From contig NZ_JARUIU010000003.1 of NCBI RefSeq assembly GCF_029667115.1, positions 372,001-436,000 of the forward strand: a stretch of 64,000 nucleotides of DNA, in the 5' to 3' direction. This stretch comes from Jeotgalibacillus sp. ET6. Lineage in GTDB: Bacteria > Bacillota > Bacilli > Bacillales > Jeotgalibacillaceae. The notes beneath the pieces were generated by a model. That model did not search any database. It was not told where the DNA came from and saw only the letters and a program-made list of their open reading frames with translations. Both the position numbers and the translations under genes were made by a program. Shown piece after piece: positions 16,705 to 25,508 of the stretch; position 1 is the first letter of the stretch, and each line of letters begins with the position of its first letter.

Positions 16705-17532
16705 ATGTTAAGTAAAAAAGAGCTGAATGAAATCGATGTGTTGAAGAAAATTTGTGAAGAACAGGATAACATCCAGCTTAAGCTGAATGAAGATTGGCTC
16801 GCAATGGACAACCCAGATGGTTTAAAAATATATAAAAGCTATAAAGAAACGGATTTAATTGGCTTTATGGCAGTCTACGGATTTGGGTTAACGGCAGAGG
16901 TTTGTGGGATGGTGCATCCTGATCATCGAAGAAAAGGCATGTTCACTTCTTTTATGGAAGAGGCAGCCGGTTATTTCAACCAAAAAAAATACACAAAGAT
17001 TCTTTTAAATACCCCAGCCGAATCGTCTTCAGGGAAAGCTTTTTTAAAAACCCTGCCTTGTGCATATTCTTTTACCGAGTATCAAATGAAATGGCAGCCT
17101 GTTTCATTAGCCCCTTCCAATCAAGCCCTGGTTCGGAAAGCAAAGGACGAGGATAAGGAGCTTGAAATCAGGCTCGATATCGAAGCATTTGACACCACAA
17201 GAGAAGAAGCCGAACAGCATTGGAATCTTAGAAAGCAGGAGCATGGCCAGTCTAATTACATTATTGAGCATGCAGGCAGCGGCGTTGGTAAGCTGCGGAT
17301 TCAGCGGGCAGACAACCAATTGTGGATCTACGGCTTTGCTATTTTGCCAATTTATCAGGGAAAAGGCATTGGCCGCAGTGCCCTGCAGCAGGTCATACAA
17401 AAACAATCGATCTCCCAAAAGGAAATTCATCTGGAAGTTCAAGCTGATCATCAGCATACATTGGGGCTTTATCAGTCATGCGGGTTTGAAGTCTATCATT
17501 CACAGGATTACTATCGATACGATGAGGGGTAA
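16705..17532 (+). CDS. Tandem-domain GNAT N-acetyltransferase
   Basis: A 275-residue protein with two acetyltransferase halves. Each has the acetyl-CoA loop: VHPDHRRKGMFTSFMEE in the first and ILPIYQGKGIGRSALQQV in the second, followed by the usual LYQSCGFEVYHS closing motif. Duplicated GNATs of this kind often acetylate amines or antibiotics; the acceptor is unknown. The ATG at 16705 is preferred because GGAG lies nine bases ahead; an ATG at 16690 has no site. Confidence 0.85.
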   Translation: MLSKKELNEIDVLKKICEEQDNIQLKLNEDWLAMDNPDGLKIYKSYKETDLIGFMAVYGFGLTAEVCGMVHPDHRRKGMFTSFMEEAAGYFNQKKYTKILLNTPAESSSGKAFLKTLPCAYSFTEYQMKWQPVSLAPSNQALVRKAKDEDKELEIRLDIEAFDTTREEAEQHWNLRKQEHGQSNYIIEHAGSGVGKLRIQRADNQLWIYGFAILPIYQGKGIGRSALQQVIQKQSISQKEIHLEVQADHQHTLGLYQSCGFEVYHSQDYYRYDEG

Positions 17533-17638
17533 ATGGTCTTTGGCTGCATGTGCTCTCTTTGATTCCTGATAACCTGAGATCTGGGCAGCTCTGAAATAAG
17601 ACTTCACGGAGCATGCCCTTACTCTCTTTATACAGCCT

Positions 17639-18259
17639 TTATTGCAAGTGCCTGGGGGGCTTGACTGAATGTTCATGCTGATGAACTTCTGAAAAAAGAT
17701 CTTGAGCAGCCCTCTCTGTACTCTGGTCTTTTGCATGGCTTACAACGCCAAGATGCTGCATAATTTGATCAATTTTTTGCTGAAGCAATTGAAATTCAGC
17801 AAAGGTTATCGGTTTTACTTCTTTTTTTAATTCAAAGCCTACCTGCCCATTTGGCTCCAACGTAGCCCATTTCACATCGGTTATTTTCGAGACATTTTGT
17901 TGTCTTAATTTCATTTCAAGCTGATCCACTGTTAAGCGCAGCTTCCGTAAATTCTTTACATGAAGATATCCGTTTTCAACAATGATCTTAGATTTTCCAG
18001 TTATCACTTTTTCAACACCATCTGATTTTATTTGAAAAAATTCCATCCCTACCAGTGTTACCACAAGCACTGCTCCAACCAGTAATGTAGTCCAGATATT
18101 TTCACCAGCTAAAGGCTGGATTAAAAGAGATCCAATTCCGATCATGATGACTGTCTGTGTCAGCGTCATTTGGGAAATTGATTTTCGGCCTGCAAACCGC
18201 AATAGAAACGTTCCTCCCAGCACGATGATGACGGCTTTCCATAGTAAATCCCATTCCAT
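17639..18259 (-). CDS. DUF421 (YetF/YrbG-like) membrane protein, first of three
   Basis: A 206-residue protein with three N-terminal membrane helices (including LLRFAGRKSISQMT, the family's G-(R/K)-(R/K)-S-(I/L)-(S/A)-(Q/K) motif) and a soluble C-terminal YetF-type domain with ENGYLHVKNLRKLRLTVDQL. The family is common in spore formers; the role is unknown. The ATG at MEWDLL has AGGGTGAGG ahead; a GTG nine bases earlier is less likely. The C-terminal tail is extended and rich in H and Q. Confidence 0.87.
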   Translation of the reverse strand: MEWDLLWKAVIIVLGGTFLLRFAGRKSISQMTLTQTVIMIGIGSLLIQPLAGENIWTTLLVGAVLVVTLVGMEFFQIKSDGVEKVITGKSKIIVENGYLHVKNLRKLRLTVDQLEMKLRQQNVSKITDVKWATLEPNGQVGFELKKEVKPITFAEFQLLQQKIDQIMQHLGVVSHAKDQSTERAAQDLFSEVHQHEHSVKPPRHLQ

Positions 18260-18376
18260 AATCCTCACCCTTTCAGTAAAATACCTGCACTTTTACAAGT
18301 ATGAGCCTATTTTCCGCTCATTATGAATGAGAATTAGGGATGCTCAAATTTATATGAAATCGTCCAGCAAACGAAG

Positions 18377-19036
18377 CTAAGAATAAGCGCATTTCATTTT
18401 TTTGGTCTCGGCAACAATCTTCACAAAGGCAGCAGCCCGTGCCGCTATTTTTTCTTTGTCATGATCAGTTACCTTATGCAGCAGGGGCACCAGAGTGCTG
18501 CCAACTCCTAATCCTTCAGCACCTGCTTCAATATAATCCGCTGCGTTATCAAGATCTATTCCGCCTGTTGCCATGAGAGGAATATGAGGAAGAGGCCCTT
18601 TTACCGTTTTAAAAAAGGCAGGCCCTACTACATTTGCAGGAAATACCTTTACCATATCTGCTCCATGCTCATAGGCATTCAGAATTTCAGTGGGTGTCAT
18701 GGCTCCCGGGATACTGACTGCCCCATAGCGTTTTGTCATTTTAATTGTTTCGGGATTGAACGAAGGAGAAAAAATAAACTTTGCGCCAGACAACATTGCT
18801 GCTCGTGCAGTTTCTGCATCAAGAACAGTGCCCGCTCCCACGATTATTCCCTCTTCTTCAAGTTCTGCGGCGGCTTTTTCAATGATTGACATTGCCTTTG
18901 GTGTTTCTACCGTTATTTCTAATGCTGAAACACCGCCTTTTTTTAATGCACGAGCGATCTCGATAATGGTTTCAGGCTTGGATCCCCTGACCACCGCCAC
19001 TATCCCGCTGTCTGTCAATTTTTCAAGTAAATTCAT
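18377..19036 (-). CDS. eda: KDPG/KHG aldolase
   Basis: A 219-residue class I aldolase splitting 2-keto-3-deoxy-6-phosphogluconate into pyruvate and glyceraldehyde 3-phosphate. Family motifs are intact: VVRGS, LEITVETP, GAGTVLD, SGAKFIFSPSFNP, and the Schiff-base lysine in VKVFPAN. Its ATG overlaps the rpiA stop (ATGA). It is the last gene of a kdgK-rpiA-eda operon, completing breakdown of 2-keto-3-deoxygluconate. Confidence 0.95.
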   Translation of the reverse strand: MNLLEKLTDSGIVAVVRGSKPETIIEIARALKKGGVSALEITVETPKAMSIIEKAAAELEEEGIIVGAGTVLDAETARAAMLSGAKFIFSPSFNPETIKMTKRYGAVSIPGAMTPTEILNAYEHGADMVKVFPANVVGPAFFKTVKGPLPHIPLMATGGIDLDNAADYIEAGAEGLGVGSTLVPLLHKVTDHDKEKIAARAAAFVKIVAETKKMKCAYS

Positions 19037-19725
19037 TTTTCGCCCCTCCGCTTCTCCATTATTTCGGCACCTCTTTGATTGCCTATGATCACTGCATCTG
19101 CCATGTTCAGAAAAAGACCTGTATCCACCACTCCTGTCAGCAATTTTATTTTATGGTGAAGAGAGACAGGGTCTTCAATCCTTGTAAATGAGCAGTCTAA
19201 TATAAAATTTCCGTTGTCGGTACTAACCCTTTCGTTTCCCTTTTTTCTCACCTTTGGGTAGCAGCCTAGTTTTCGCAGTTGCAGTGCAGTGGCTTCAAAG
19301 CCAAAAGGGACGACTTCAACTGGCAAAGGAAACGTTCCAAGTACAGAGACCACTTTGCTTTCATCAGCCGCAATAATACATTTTTCTGCCGCTGCAGCAA
19401 CCACTTTCTCTCTGACCAGAGAACCGCCGCCACCCTTTATCAGCCTGAATTCCGGGTCGATTTCATCTGCTCCGTCAATAGCCAGATCAATGACAGGGTT
19501 TTGAGCAAAAGATGTTAACGGCACCCCGAATTCCTTTGCCCATTTTTCGGTCTGAAGGGAGGTTGGTATGCCTTGGATGGTGAGTCCGTTATGAACCATT
19601 TCACCAAGCTTTTTTATCATCCAGTACATTGTGGACCCTGACCCGAGTCCAACGATCATTCCATCTTGAACAAACGAAGCTGCTTTTTCACCAGCATTTT
19701 GCTTATATCTGTCATCAGCTTTCAA
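19033..19725 (-). CDS. rpiA: Ribose-5-phosphate isomerase A
   Basis: A 230-residue enzyme interconverting ribose 5-phosphate and ribulose 5-phosphate. The RpiA signatures are present: GLGSGSTMYWMI, DGADEID and KGGGGSLVREK, with IIAADESK. B. subtilis uses an unrelated RpiB, so this is a separate class A gene. Its place between KDG kinase and KDPG aldolase is odd, since no pentose enzyme is nearby; it may supply an isomerisation for the sugar acids fed into this operon. The kdgK stop is 44 bases upstream. Confidence 0.93.
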   Translation of the reverse strand: MKADDRYKQNAGEKAASFVQDGMIVGLGSGSTMYWMIKKLGEMVHNGLTIQGIPTSLQTEKWAKEFGVPLTSFAQNPVIDLAIDGADEIDPEFRLIKGGGGSLVREKVVAAAAEKCIIAADESKVVSVLGTFPLPVEVVPFGFEATALQLRKLGCYPKVRKKGNERVSTDNGNFILDCSFTRIEDPVSLHHKIKLLTGVVDTGLFLNMADAVIIGNQRGAEIMEKRRGEK

Positions 19726-19769
19726 ATCATTTACCTCCTCACTTTTATGAGTATTGCCGCTACTCAGCG

Positions 19770-20720
19770 TTATCGTTCAATCGATTCTTTTTCACCCAGC
19801 TGTACCAATACATCCTCCAGATAAGGCAGACCCTCGTTATCTCCAGAAACACTGACAACCATTGACCCTATTGTATTAGCAAAATGCAGCGACCTTTCGA
19901 GCGGCCATCCGTTCAGCACCCCGTAGATAAAGCCGGCATCAAATCCGTCTCCCGCTCCAACCGTGTCGACCACTTTTCGCGCTTTCACTGCGGGGGAAAC
20001 CAGCTTTTCTGAGCGATGATAGCCAATCGACCCGCTTTCGCCCTGCTTGATAGCAATCCATGAAATGCCGTGCTCGATACTCTCGGCAATAATTTCATCA
20101 GGATCAGCCGTACCATATAAAATTTCTGCTTCTTCCACTCCGGTTAACAGGATATCTGTATAAGGCAGTAATTCAGTAAGACCGGCTTTTGCCTCTTCTT
20201 TGCTCCATAGCTTTAATCGTATATTAGGATCCAGGGAAACGAGCATTCCCTCCTGTTTTGCCAATACGACTGCCTGTTTAATCAACTCAACATTTTTTGC
20301 TTTATCAACAGCAGGGAAGACTCCGGTGACATGAAGAAGCTTCGCTCCGGAAAAAATGGAGGCAGAAATGTCTTCTGTTTTAAGCGTCGTCGTTGGAGAG
20401 TCGGATCGGTAATAAAATGTCCTGCCGCTGCCGTCCTCCAATATTTCCTTAAAATAGACAGAAGTCGGATACTGGTCCACCAGCGTGACAGCAGATGTGT
20501 CAATGCCTTCCCCTCTCACAAAATTTAGTATGTAACGGCCAAACTCGTCATTTCCAAGACGGCTGATCCACTTCGTCTTTAGGCCAAGTCTTGAGCAGCC
20601 GATCGCCGCATTCAGCTCTGCTCCTCCTACTTTTCGTTCAAACGTTGAAACATACCTCATCGGTCCTTTTGACATAGGATTTAATGAGACCATAGCATCT
20701 CCTATCGTAACTACGTCCAT
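19770..20720 (-). CDS. kdgK: PfkB-family sugar kinase, probably 2-keto-3-deoxygluconate kinase
   Basis: A 316-residue ribokinase-fold enzyme. It has the N-terminal GGAELNAAIGCSRLG motif and the catalytic VDTVGAGDGFDAGFIYG loop with the base Asp. KDG kinase is chosen over other PfkB sugars because the operon ends with KDPG aldolase, which uses its product. It is the first gene; a SigA promoter with an overlapping palindrome lies about 130 bases upstream. Confidence 0.85.
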   Translation of the reverse strand: MDVVTIGDAMVSLNPMSKGPMRYVSTFERKVGGAELNAAIGCSRLGLKTKWISRLGNDEFGRYILNFVRGEGIDTSAVTLVDQYPTSVYFKEILEDGSGRTFYYRSDSPTTTLKTEDISASIFSGAKLLHVTGVFPAVDKAKNVELIKQAVVLAKQEGMLVSLDPNIRLKLWSKEEAKAGLTELLPYTDILLTGVEEAEILYGTADPDEIIAESIEHGISWIAIKQGESGSIGYHRSEKLVSPAVKARKVVDTVGAGDGFDAGFIYGVLNGWPLERSLHFANTIGSMVVSVSGDNEGLPYLEDVLVQLGEKESIER

Positions 20721-20846
20721 TTTTTCACACTCCCAATTTGTTTATCCTATTTCTGGTTCTATGGAGGGAAAACGGCATCCCTCAGTTTGTAGACTCCTTA
20801 TAGATAACAAAATTAAGCACACCATCTTAGTGTATCGGATAAACAA

Positions 20847-20875
20847 AGTATAGAGGATTCGGAAGCGCTTTACAA
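20847..20875 (-). promoter_or_regulatory. kdgK-rpiA-eda promoter with overlapping AAGCGCTT palindrome
   Basis: TTGTAA (20870-20875), 17 bases, TATACT (20847-20852). The symmetric AAGCGCTT core lies in the -35/spacer, as in LacI/GalR-family (KdgR- or CcpA-type) operators, although it matches the full cre consensus only partly. Confidence 0.6.
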
Positions 20876-20955
20876 TGTATTGTCTGAATTTTTACTACAA
20901 TTATGATAGGAGCGGATCTTAGCTTAAAGCCTTCTTAGAGCGCAGTGAAAAGGTC

Positions 20956-20990
20956 AAAAAAGCCTGAGACAAATTTGTCCCAGGCTTCAT
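20956..20990. repeat. Interspersed repeat head only (terminator-like), copy 4
   Basis: AAGCCTGAGACAAATTTGTCCCAGGCTT, the head hairpin of the repeat family without its body, between kdgK and the CotF-type gene. The rest of the 20721-21047 gap holds only the kdgK promoter and nothing else that I can identify. Confidence 0.7.
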
Positions 20991-21047
20991 AGATTGCGTA
21001 TTACTATAGCTTCATTGCCACTCCGCATTTAGTGCTTCAGCTTGATA

Positions 21048-21677
21048 TTACTGCATCATTTGGCTGCCTGATGGTCCCGATGCTTTCGCATAGCCGTTTA
21101 TCATTTGCTGCATGTCACCTTGTGATAGCTGTGGCACCTGATAATAATGATGTCTGTTTTGATACAGGAAAAGTTCATAGGCCATCTCTATCCAGTTTGA
21201 CACGCTGTCTGCAACAGCTCTTCTTAAAATGGGATGAGTCATCTCGAGGGCTGTCATGGCTTTGAGCGAAGCACCGGATTTAACATGACCCAGCATATAC
21301 CCTGAAATAGACTGATCGCTGATTTCATTGACGGATTGGATTGGCTTTGACGGCGGCATTTGTGTAAGGCCAAAAACGGTCGAATTTCCATGATCCATTT
21401 TTATATCATACGTTTTTATGGATTGCGACGGCTTGGCACCGGTTTGAAAAATTTCAAGCGTTGTATTGTATTCCTGCTTTAAAAAATTCAATTGGTGGTC
21501 AAGAATCTGCATCAATTCCTGATCTTTAACATGCTGACGGAAGATTGTATATTGGTCGATTACCCCAATGGACATGGATAGCACTTCACTGACATCAAAC
21601 AGTTCATGGCCTCCGTGATTTAGCGGCTGGGACATTGAAGTCGATTGCTGCATGTTTGGCTGTTGTTGATTTTGCAT
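21048..21677 (-). CDS. CotF-like spore coat protein
   Basis: A 209-residue protein with a disordered N/Q/S-rich N-terminus and a CotF-type helical core (DVSEVLSMSIGVIDQYTIF, HQLNFLKQEYNTTLEIF), then a second helical part with ALEMTHPILRRAVADSVSNW and a YQNRHHYYQVP tail. CotF-domain proteins sit in the spore coat or are made in the mother cell. AGGAGGG precedes the ATG. It is probably monocistronic. Confidence 0.87.
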   Translation of the reverse strand: MQNQQQPNMQQSTSMSQPLNHGGHELFDVSEVLSMSIGVIDQYTIFRQHVKDQELMQILDHQLNFLKQEYNTTLEIFQTGAKPSQSIKTYDIKMDHGNSTVFGLTQMPPSKPIQSVNEISDQSISGYMLGHVKSGASLKAMTALEMTHPILRRAVADSVSNWIEMAYELFLYQNRHHYYQVPQLSQGDMQQMINGYAKASGPSGSQMMQ

Positions 21678-21766
21678 AGGTGAAACCCTCCTTTTGTTCT
21701 CGAGGGTAGTTTGCCATTTCTATTGTGTTTCATACATCCCTGCTGATTTTTAGCTAAAGCATAAAC

Positions 21767-23761
21767 CTACTGATTTTGAAATACTTCTGCAGCGAGCTCA
21801 GATACATACGTACTCCCGCCTTCATCTTCCACTCCTTCAATCATCATCGCCAAGATGAACGCTGGATCTTCCTGGTTGTAGGCTACGAAAAACCCGTTTT
21901 CTTTGCCGGATTCCTCACCGGACTGCTTAAGTTCAGCGGTGCCTGTTTTTCCGGCAATCTGAACCTCTGGAATGTCTGCTGGACCTGCGAAGCCTTCTGT
22001 TACAACTTCACGCAAATCTCCGCGTAGAATTTCTGCATGTTTGGGTGACAGCAGGCCTTCTTTCCATACTTCCTGCTCTTCACTTTCAAAAAGTAAAGGC
22101 TTCATCATTACCCCGTCATTAACGACCGTTTCATACATGGAAGCCAGGTGAAGAATATTTGTCAGCATTTCTCCCTGACCGTAGGAAGTATCGACCAGCT
22201 GTCCTTCAGAACCAATCGATCCATCATTGGAAATTTGAGAATCAGACATCGGATACACGAAAGGCAGTTCCTCTCCATATCCCATATTCTCCAGTCCGTC
22301 AATCAATGTTTCTTTTCCCATTTCCAATGCTACACGCGCAAAGTAGATATTGTCAGAAAAAACAAGACCTTTATTTAAATCGATTGGATTTGGCGCTTCG
22401 TGAACCCGTGTGACTGCAAAGTCTCCCCAGCCTTCATCCTGCCATTCCAATCCATTGATTGTATAGCCTTCTTCCGGATCGAGCGTTCCTGCTTCAAGAC
22501 CAATCGCAGCGGTGATCGTTTTTTGGGTGGAACCTGGTGCATAGGCTGCTGCAAAACGATTTAATAGCGGTGCGTCAGGATCCTCAGAAAGCTCGGTGTA
22601 CCGTTCTCCGCTGATCCCAAGCGACCATTCTCCCGGATCAAAGCCTGGAGAACTTGCAAGCACGAGTGTTTCTCCCGTTTCAGGGTCCACTGCAGCTGCC
22701 GTTCCCTGTTTCCCTTTCATTGCTTCAAAAGCTGTCTTTTGCAGCTCAGCATCAATGGTCAGAGTGATATCTTCTCCATCTTCTGCAGGCTGCTCGGCAA
22801 CGGTGACCGTTTCTTCTTCTCCTTTTTCAATCAAAATACTTCTGCCTGTTTCTGCTCTCAGCTGGTCTTCCAGAAGCTGCTCAAGGCCCCGCTTTCCGAT
22901 TTGATCAGTTGCTGTATAGCCTTCCCCCTCCATTTCTTCTAGCTGTTCAGCAGTAATGGCGCCAATATATCCTGTTAAATGCGAGGCAGCTTCTCCATAG
23001 GGATATTCACGCATTTCAATTTCCTGATACGTAATCCCATCGAGTTCAGACAGGTCGGCGACTTTATCTCTTTGTGAACTGGATACTTTTTTTAATGGTA
23101 CAAACTGTCCGGCTTGCACCCAATCCTGTGCGAGCTGCTCGTCAATCGTTTCTGTGCTTAGCGACAATTCTTCTGCCAGCTCAGTTTTTGCTTCATCAGT
23201 CAGTTCTCCCGAGACGGCTCCCACTTGATAGCCTGTTCCATTTACAGCAAGCGGATTTCCATTCCGGTCAAAAAGTTCTCCCCGGACACCAGGCGTGTCG
23301 GCGATTCGCACTTGATCCCCCGCTTCAAGTTCAGGAAGGATTAAAGCGGGCTGCCATCGAATAAACCAATTTTCATTTTCCTCGGTTTCTTCAAATACGA
23401 CCGTTATATCCTGCTCATAATCAACCGGACCTGCGAGCGTTTGAAAGCGGATCGGAACGGTAAATGAGGCAGGTTCTCCTTCTTCCCACTCAGCGTCCTC
23501 CGCCACATCCGGCATCGTCACTTCAAGCTCTGTTACTTCCAGATCAGCGTATAGTGCAGCCATGCGGTCAGCCGCTTCTTCTTTTGTAAAGGTTTCTTTA
23601 GTATCAGCTGATGTATAGTCACTGTACATTTGGTCAAATTCCTGATTATTCCATAAATTTATGTATTCTTCAAGGCGCTCATCAGGCGTAACCGGGTCGC
23701 TGCAACCTGCTAAAAATAACACACCTGTGAATAAGAAAGAGCCGATTAATGCTTTTTTCAT
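21767..23761 (-). CDS. pbpC: Class B penicillin-binding protein 3-type transpeptidase lipoprotein
   Basis: A 664-residue peptidoglycan D,D-transpeptidase. Domains in order: signal peptide with lipobox FLAGC (Cys20), MecA_N/NTF2-like domain (25-150), dimerisation domain with RGELFDRNG (160-300), and transpeptidase with Ser411-x-x-Lys414 (STQK), SDN 469-471 and KTGT 605-608. It equals B. subtilis PBP3, a low-affinity beta-lactam relative of S. aureus PBP2a in architecture. The long acidic stretches in the N-terminal part fit an extracellular protein. Confidence 0.94.
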   Translation of the reverse strand: MKKALIGSFLFTGVLFLAGCSDPVTPDERLEEYINLWNNQEFDQMYSDYTSADTKETFTKEEAADRMAALYADLEVTELEVTMPDVAEDAEWEEGEPASFTVPIRFQTLAGPVDYEQDITVVFEETEENENWFIRWQPALILPELEAGDQVRIADTPGVRGELFDRNGNPLAVNGTGYQVGAVSGELTDEAKTELAEELSLSTETIDEQLAQDWVQAGQFVPLKKVSSSQRDKVADLSELDGITYQEIEMREYPYGEAASHLTGYIGAITAEQLEEMEGEGYTATDQIGKRGLEQLLEDQLRAETGRSILIEKGEEETVTVAEQPAEDGEDITLTIDAELQKTAFEAMKGKQGTAAAVDPETGETLVLASSPGFDPGEWSLGISGERYTELSEDPDAPLLNRFAAAYAPGSTQKTITAAIGLEAGTLDPEEGYTINGLEWQDEGWGDFAVTRVHEAPNPIDLNKGLVFSDNIYFARVALEMGKETLIDGLENMGYGEELPFVYPMSDSQISNDGSIGSEGQLVDTSYGQGEMLTNILHLASMYETVVNDGVMMKPLLFESEEQEVWKEGLLSPKHAEILRGDLREVVTEGFAGPADIPEVQIAGKTGTAELKQSGEESGKENGFFVAYNQEDPAFILAMMIEGVEDEGGSTYVSELAAEVFQNQ

Positions 23762-23848
23762 GCTAAATCCCCCCGTATCAATCTGTCTCTATGGTAACAA
23801 ACAATAGACTGAATTTGCATGAATAAAGGATTTTCTGCCATAAAAAGA

Positions 23849-23870
23849 ACGTTCCACTGGAATGGAACGC
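23849..23870 (-). terminator. Terminator of the DUF1540 gene
   Basis: CGTTCCA / TGGAACG stem followed on the minus strand by TTCTTTTT. Confidence 0.7.
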
Positions 23871-23897
23871 CCTCGATTTCATTATTTATACAAAACC

Positions 23898-24053
23898 TTA
23901 TACTTGAGGTTCAAATGTTTTACAATCCGTTTCTTCGCTGTTTGATGCATTCTTCCCCTTATGACTGACAACATATATCTCTTCAGCGCTGCATCTATTG
24001 CCTTTTTTCCAGTGTGTACAGTTATTGACTTCACATAATACATCTTGAGCCAC
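23898..24053 (-). CDS. DUF1540 small cysteine-rich protein
   Basis: A 51-residue protein with four cysteines spaced as in DUF1540 (CEVNNCTHW, NRCSAEEI, DCKTFEPQ), a small zinc-binding-like fold common in Firmicutes and of unknown role. The GTG start (VAQDVL) has a perfect AGGAGGTGG ahead; the upstream ATG 36 bases earlier lies before that site and is rejected. It has its own terminator. Confidence 0.87.
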   Translation of the reverse strand: MAQDVLCEVNNCTHWKKGNRCSAEEIYVVSHKGKNASNSEETDCKTFEPQV

Positions 24054-24213
24054 GGTATCCACCTCCTGATCTGTAGTATTCACGATCAAAAATCAGTTCA
24101 TACACAACCTCTGACATGAATCTCACCTGCGATATATTTATTAATTACTTCTTTTACACAATCCTGCACCCCCTTCCGTTCATAAACTAATACATGGAAT
24201 GGAGGTGAAATAC

Positions 24214-25119
24214 ATGAAAAAATACTTGGAGTGGTCAAAGGAACCCTATGGCGGGGAAGAAACTCCCCCAAAAGATCCTGTAACCCCTCTTGCAGGGGAC
24301 TGGCCGTTGACGTTTTTAAAACGTAATAACCGAGGAGACTTTTTAAATCCTGATGGCAGAAGGCGGCTTGATTTGCCCATTCTTCATCCGGATCAAATTG
24401 ATTTTGAAGAAGAACTCAAGGCTGTTCAGCATGCTTTAGATCATTTAACAACAGAACAGGAGAATATCGGTGTTTTTTACGGATCCGGTGTCCCCACAAA
24501 GCAGTGGACCCCAGTCATTGACCGTTTAATTGACACTTACGGTGTAAGCCCTGTATATGCTGCGCGAATCCTTGCCGCAGTTCAAATGGCCATTAATGAC
24601 ACGATGATTGTAGTTTGGAATCTTAAGTATAAATGGGATACTGCAAGGCCCGTTCAATACGACCATTCACTTCAACCCGTATTGTGCACTCCCCGTTTTC
24701 CTTCTTATCCTTCCGGTCATGCCAGTATGTCAGGCTGCGCGGAGGTGGTATTAAGCTACTTTTTCCCACGCGAATCCTCTAAGTTAAAGCGATTCGCGGA
24801 AGAAGATGCCATCAGCCGTCTTTATTCAGGCGTTCATTTTCCAATCGATAATGATGAAGGGCTTAAGCTTGGGAGATATATCGGGGGCATAATCGTTGCG
24901 CATTTACAAGAACAGCGGGACAAAGATGGAGCAATTGACCAGCCGTACGAATTGTTTAGAAATGCTGATTTTTTTGCTCCGAAATTCAAACAATTTATCC
25001 CATATGCTTTTTCGGATGAATGCACTTCTAATGTGAGATCCGAAAAAGGACCTGCTTCAAAGTTAACGTCCTTTGACTCTCCAAAATCCAGCCACCCTAA
25101 GCCAAAATTATTTTATTAG
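24214..25119 (+). CDS. Vanadium-dependent haloperoxidase-like PAP2-fold protein
   Basis: A 301-residue soluble protein with all three vanadate/phosphate-binding motifs: K138-x6-R145-P146 (KYKWDTARP), PSGH 166-169, and S201-R-x-x-S-G-x-H208. This order is shared by vanadium haloperoxidases and acid phosphatases; the KxxxxxxRP...PSGH...SRxxxGxH arrangement and soluble N-terminal helices favour the haloperoxidase group. Activity could be halide oxidation or phosphatase. The ATG at 24214 follows GGAGGTG; no signal peptide is seen. The C-terminal 30 residues are polar. Confidence 0.82.
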   Translation: MKKYLEWSKEPYGGEETPPKDPVTPLAGDWPLTFLKRNNRGDFLNPDGRRRLDLPILHPDQIDFEEELKAVQHALDHLTTEQENIGVFYGSGVPTKQWTPVIDRLIDTYGVSPVYAARILAAVQMAINDTMIVVWNLKYKWDTARPVQYDHSLQPVLCTPRFPSYPSGHASMSGCAEVVLSYFFPRESSKLKRFAEEDAISRLYSGVHFPIDNDEGLKLGRYIGGIIVAHLQEQRDKDGAIDQPYELFRNADFFAPKFKQFIPYAFSDECTSNVRSEKGPASKLTSFDSPKSSHPKPKLFY

Positions 25120-25183
25120 CCCGTTTATTTTGTTCAGTTAGTCCTTGAGTCCTTGACCATTAAAAAGAAAGAAGGATGTACGA

Positions 25184-25441
25184 ATGGAGTTTCTTTTGTT
25201 TTTAGTAATTGGAGTATTTATTGGATGGGTAGTGGCTGCATGTGCAGCAAAGCACCTCCCTCACTGCGGATTATGTAGTTTAATTGTGGCAGGTGCTATC
25301 GGGGCCTGGATTGGCAGCGCGCTTTTGCCGCCACTTGGTCCTATTTTCGTCGGGGTATATCTTTTCTCCGCTATCCTCGGTGCCCTGATCTTCATACTGC
25401 TGGCTGTTTTGCTTTTAAAATGCTGCTATAAAAAGCATTAA
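25184..25441 (+). CDS. GlsB/YeaQ/YmgE family membrane protein, cysteine-containing
   Basis: An 85-residue paralogue of the protein at 3241, with the same three membrane segments and GVFIGWVV / GAIGAWIG turns. Unlike the first copy it carries several cysteines (AACAAKHLPHCGLC and a terminal KCC), suggesting a thiol or metal role or simply drift. AAGGATG lies ahead of the ATG. It is followed at once by a repeat-type terminator. Confidence 0.8.
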   Translation: MEFLLFLVIGVFIGWVVAACAAKHLPHCGLCSLIVAGAIGAWIGSALLPPLGPIFVGVYLFSAILGALIFILLAVLLLKCCYKKH

Positions 25442-25450
25442 TAATCAGTA

Positions 25451-25487
25451 AAGAGGCTGAGACGGATTTGTCTCAAGCCTCTTTTGC
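25451..25487. repeat. Interspersed repeat head serving as bidirectional terminator, copy 5
   Basis: AAGAGGCTGAGACGGATTTG..CAAGCCTCTTTT hairpin between the YeaQ-type gene (plus) and fetB (minus). It is the same motif as the head of the full repeats, with the body absent. Confidence 0.8.
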
Positions 25488-25508
25488 ACTTCATAAGGTG
25501 CCCATTAT

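Noticed and set aside
20858-20872. Perfect CcpA cre site ahead of kdgK
   Set aside because: Only the AAGCGCTT core fits; the flanks mismatch the consensus, so it is listed as a palindrome of LacI-family type and not as a cre.
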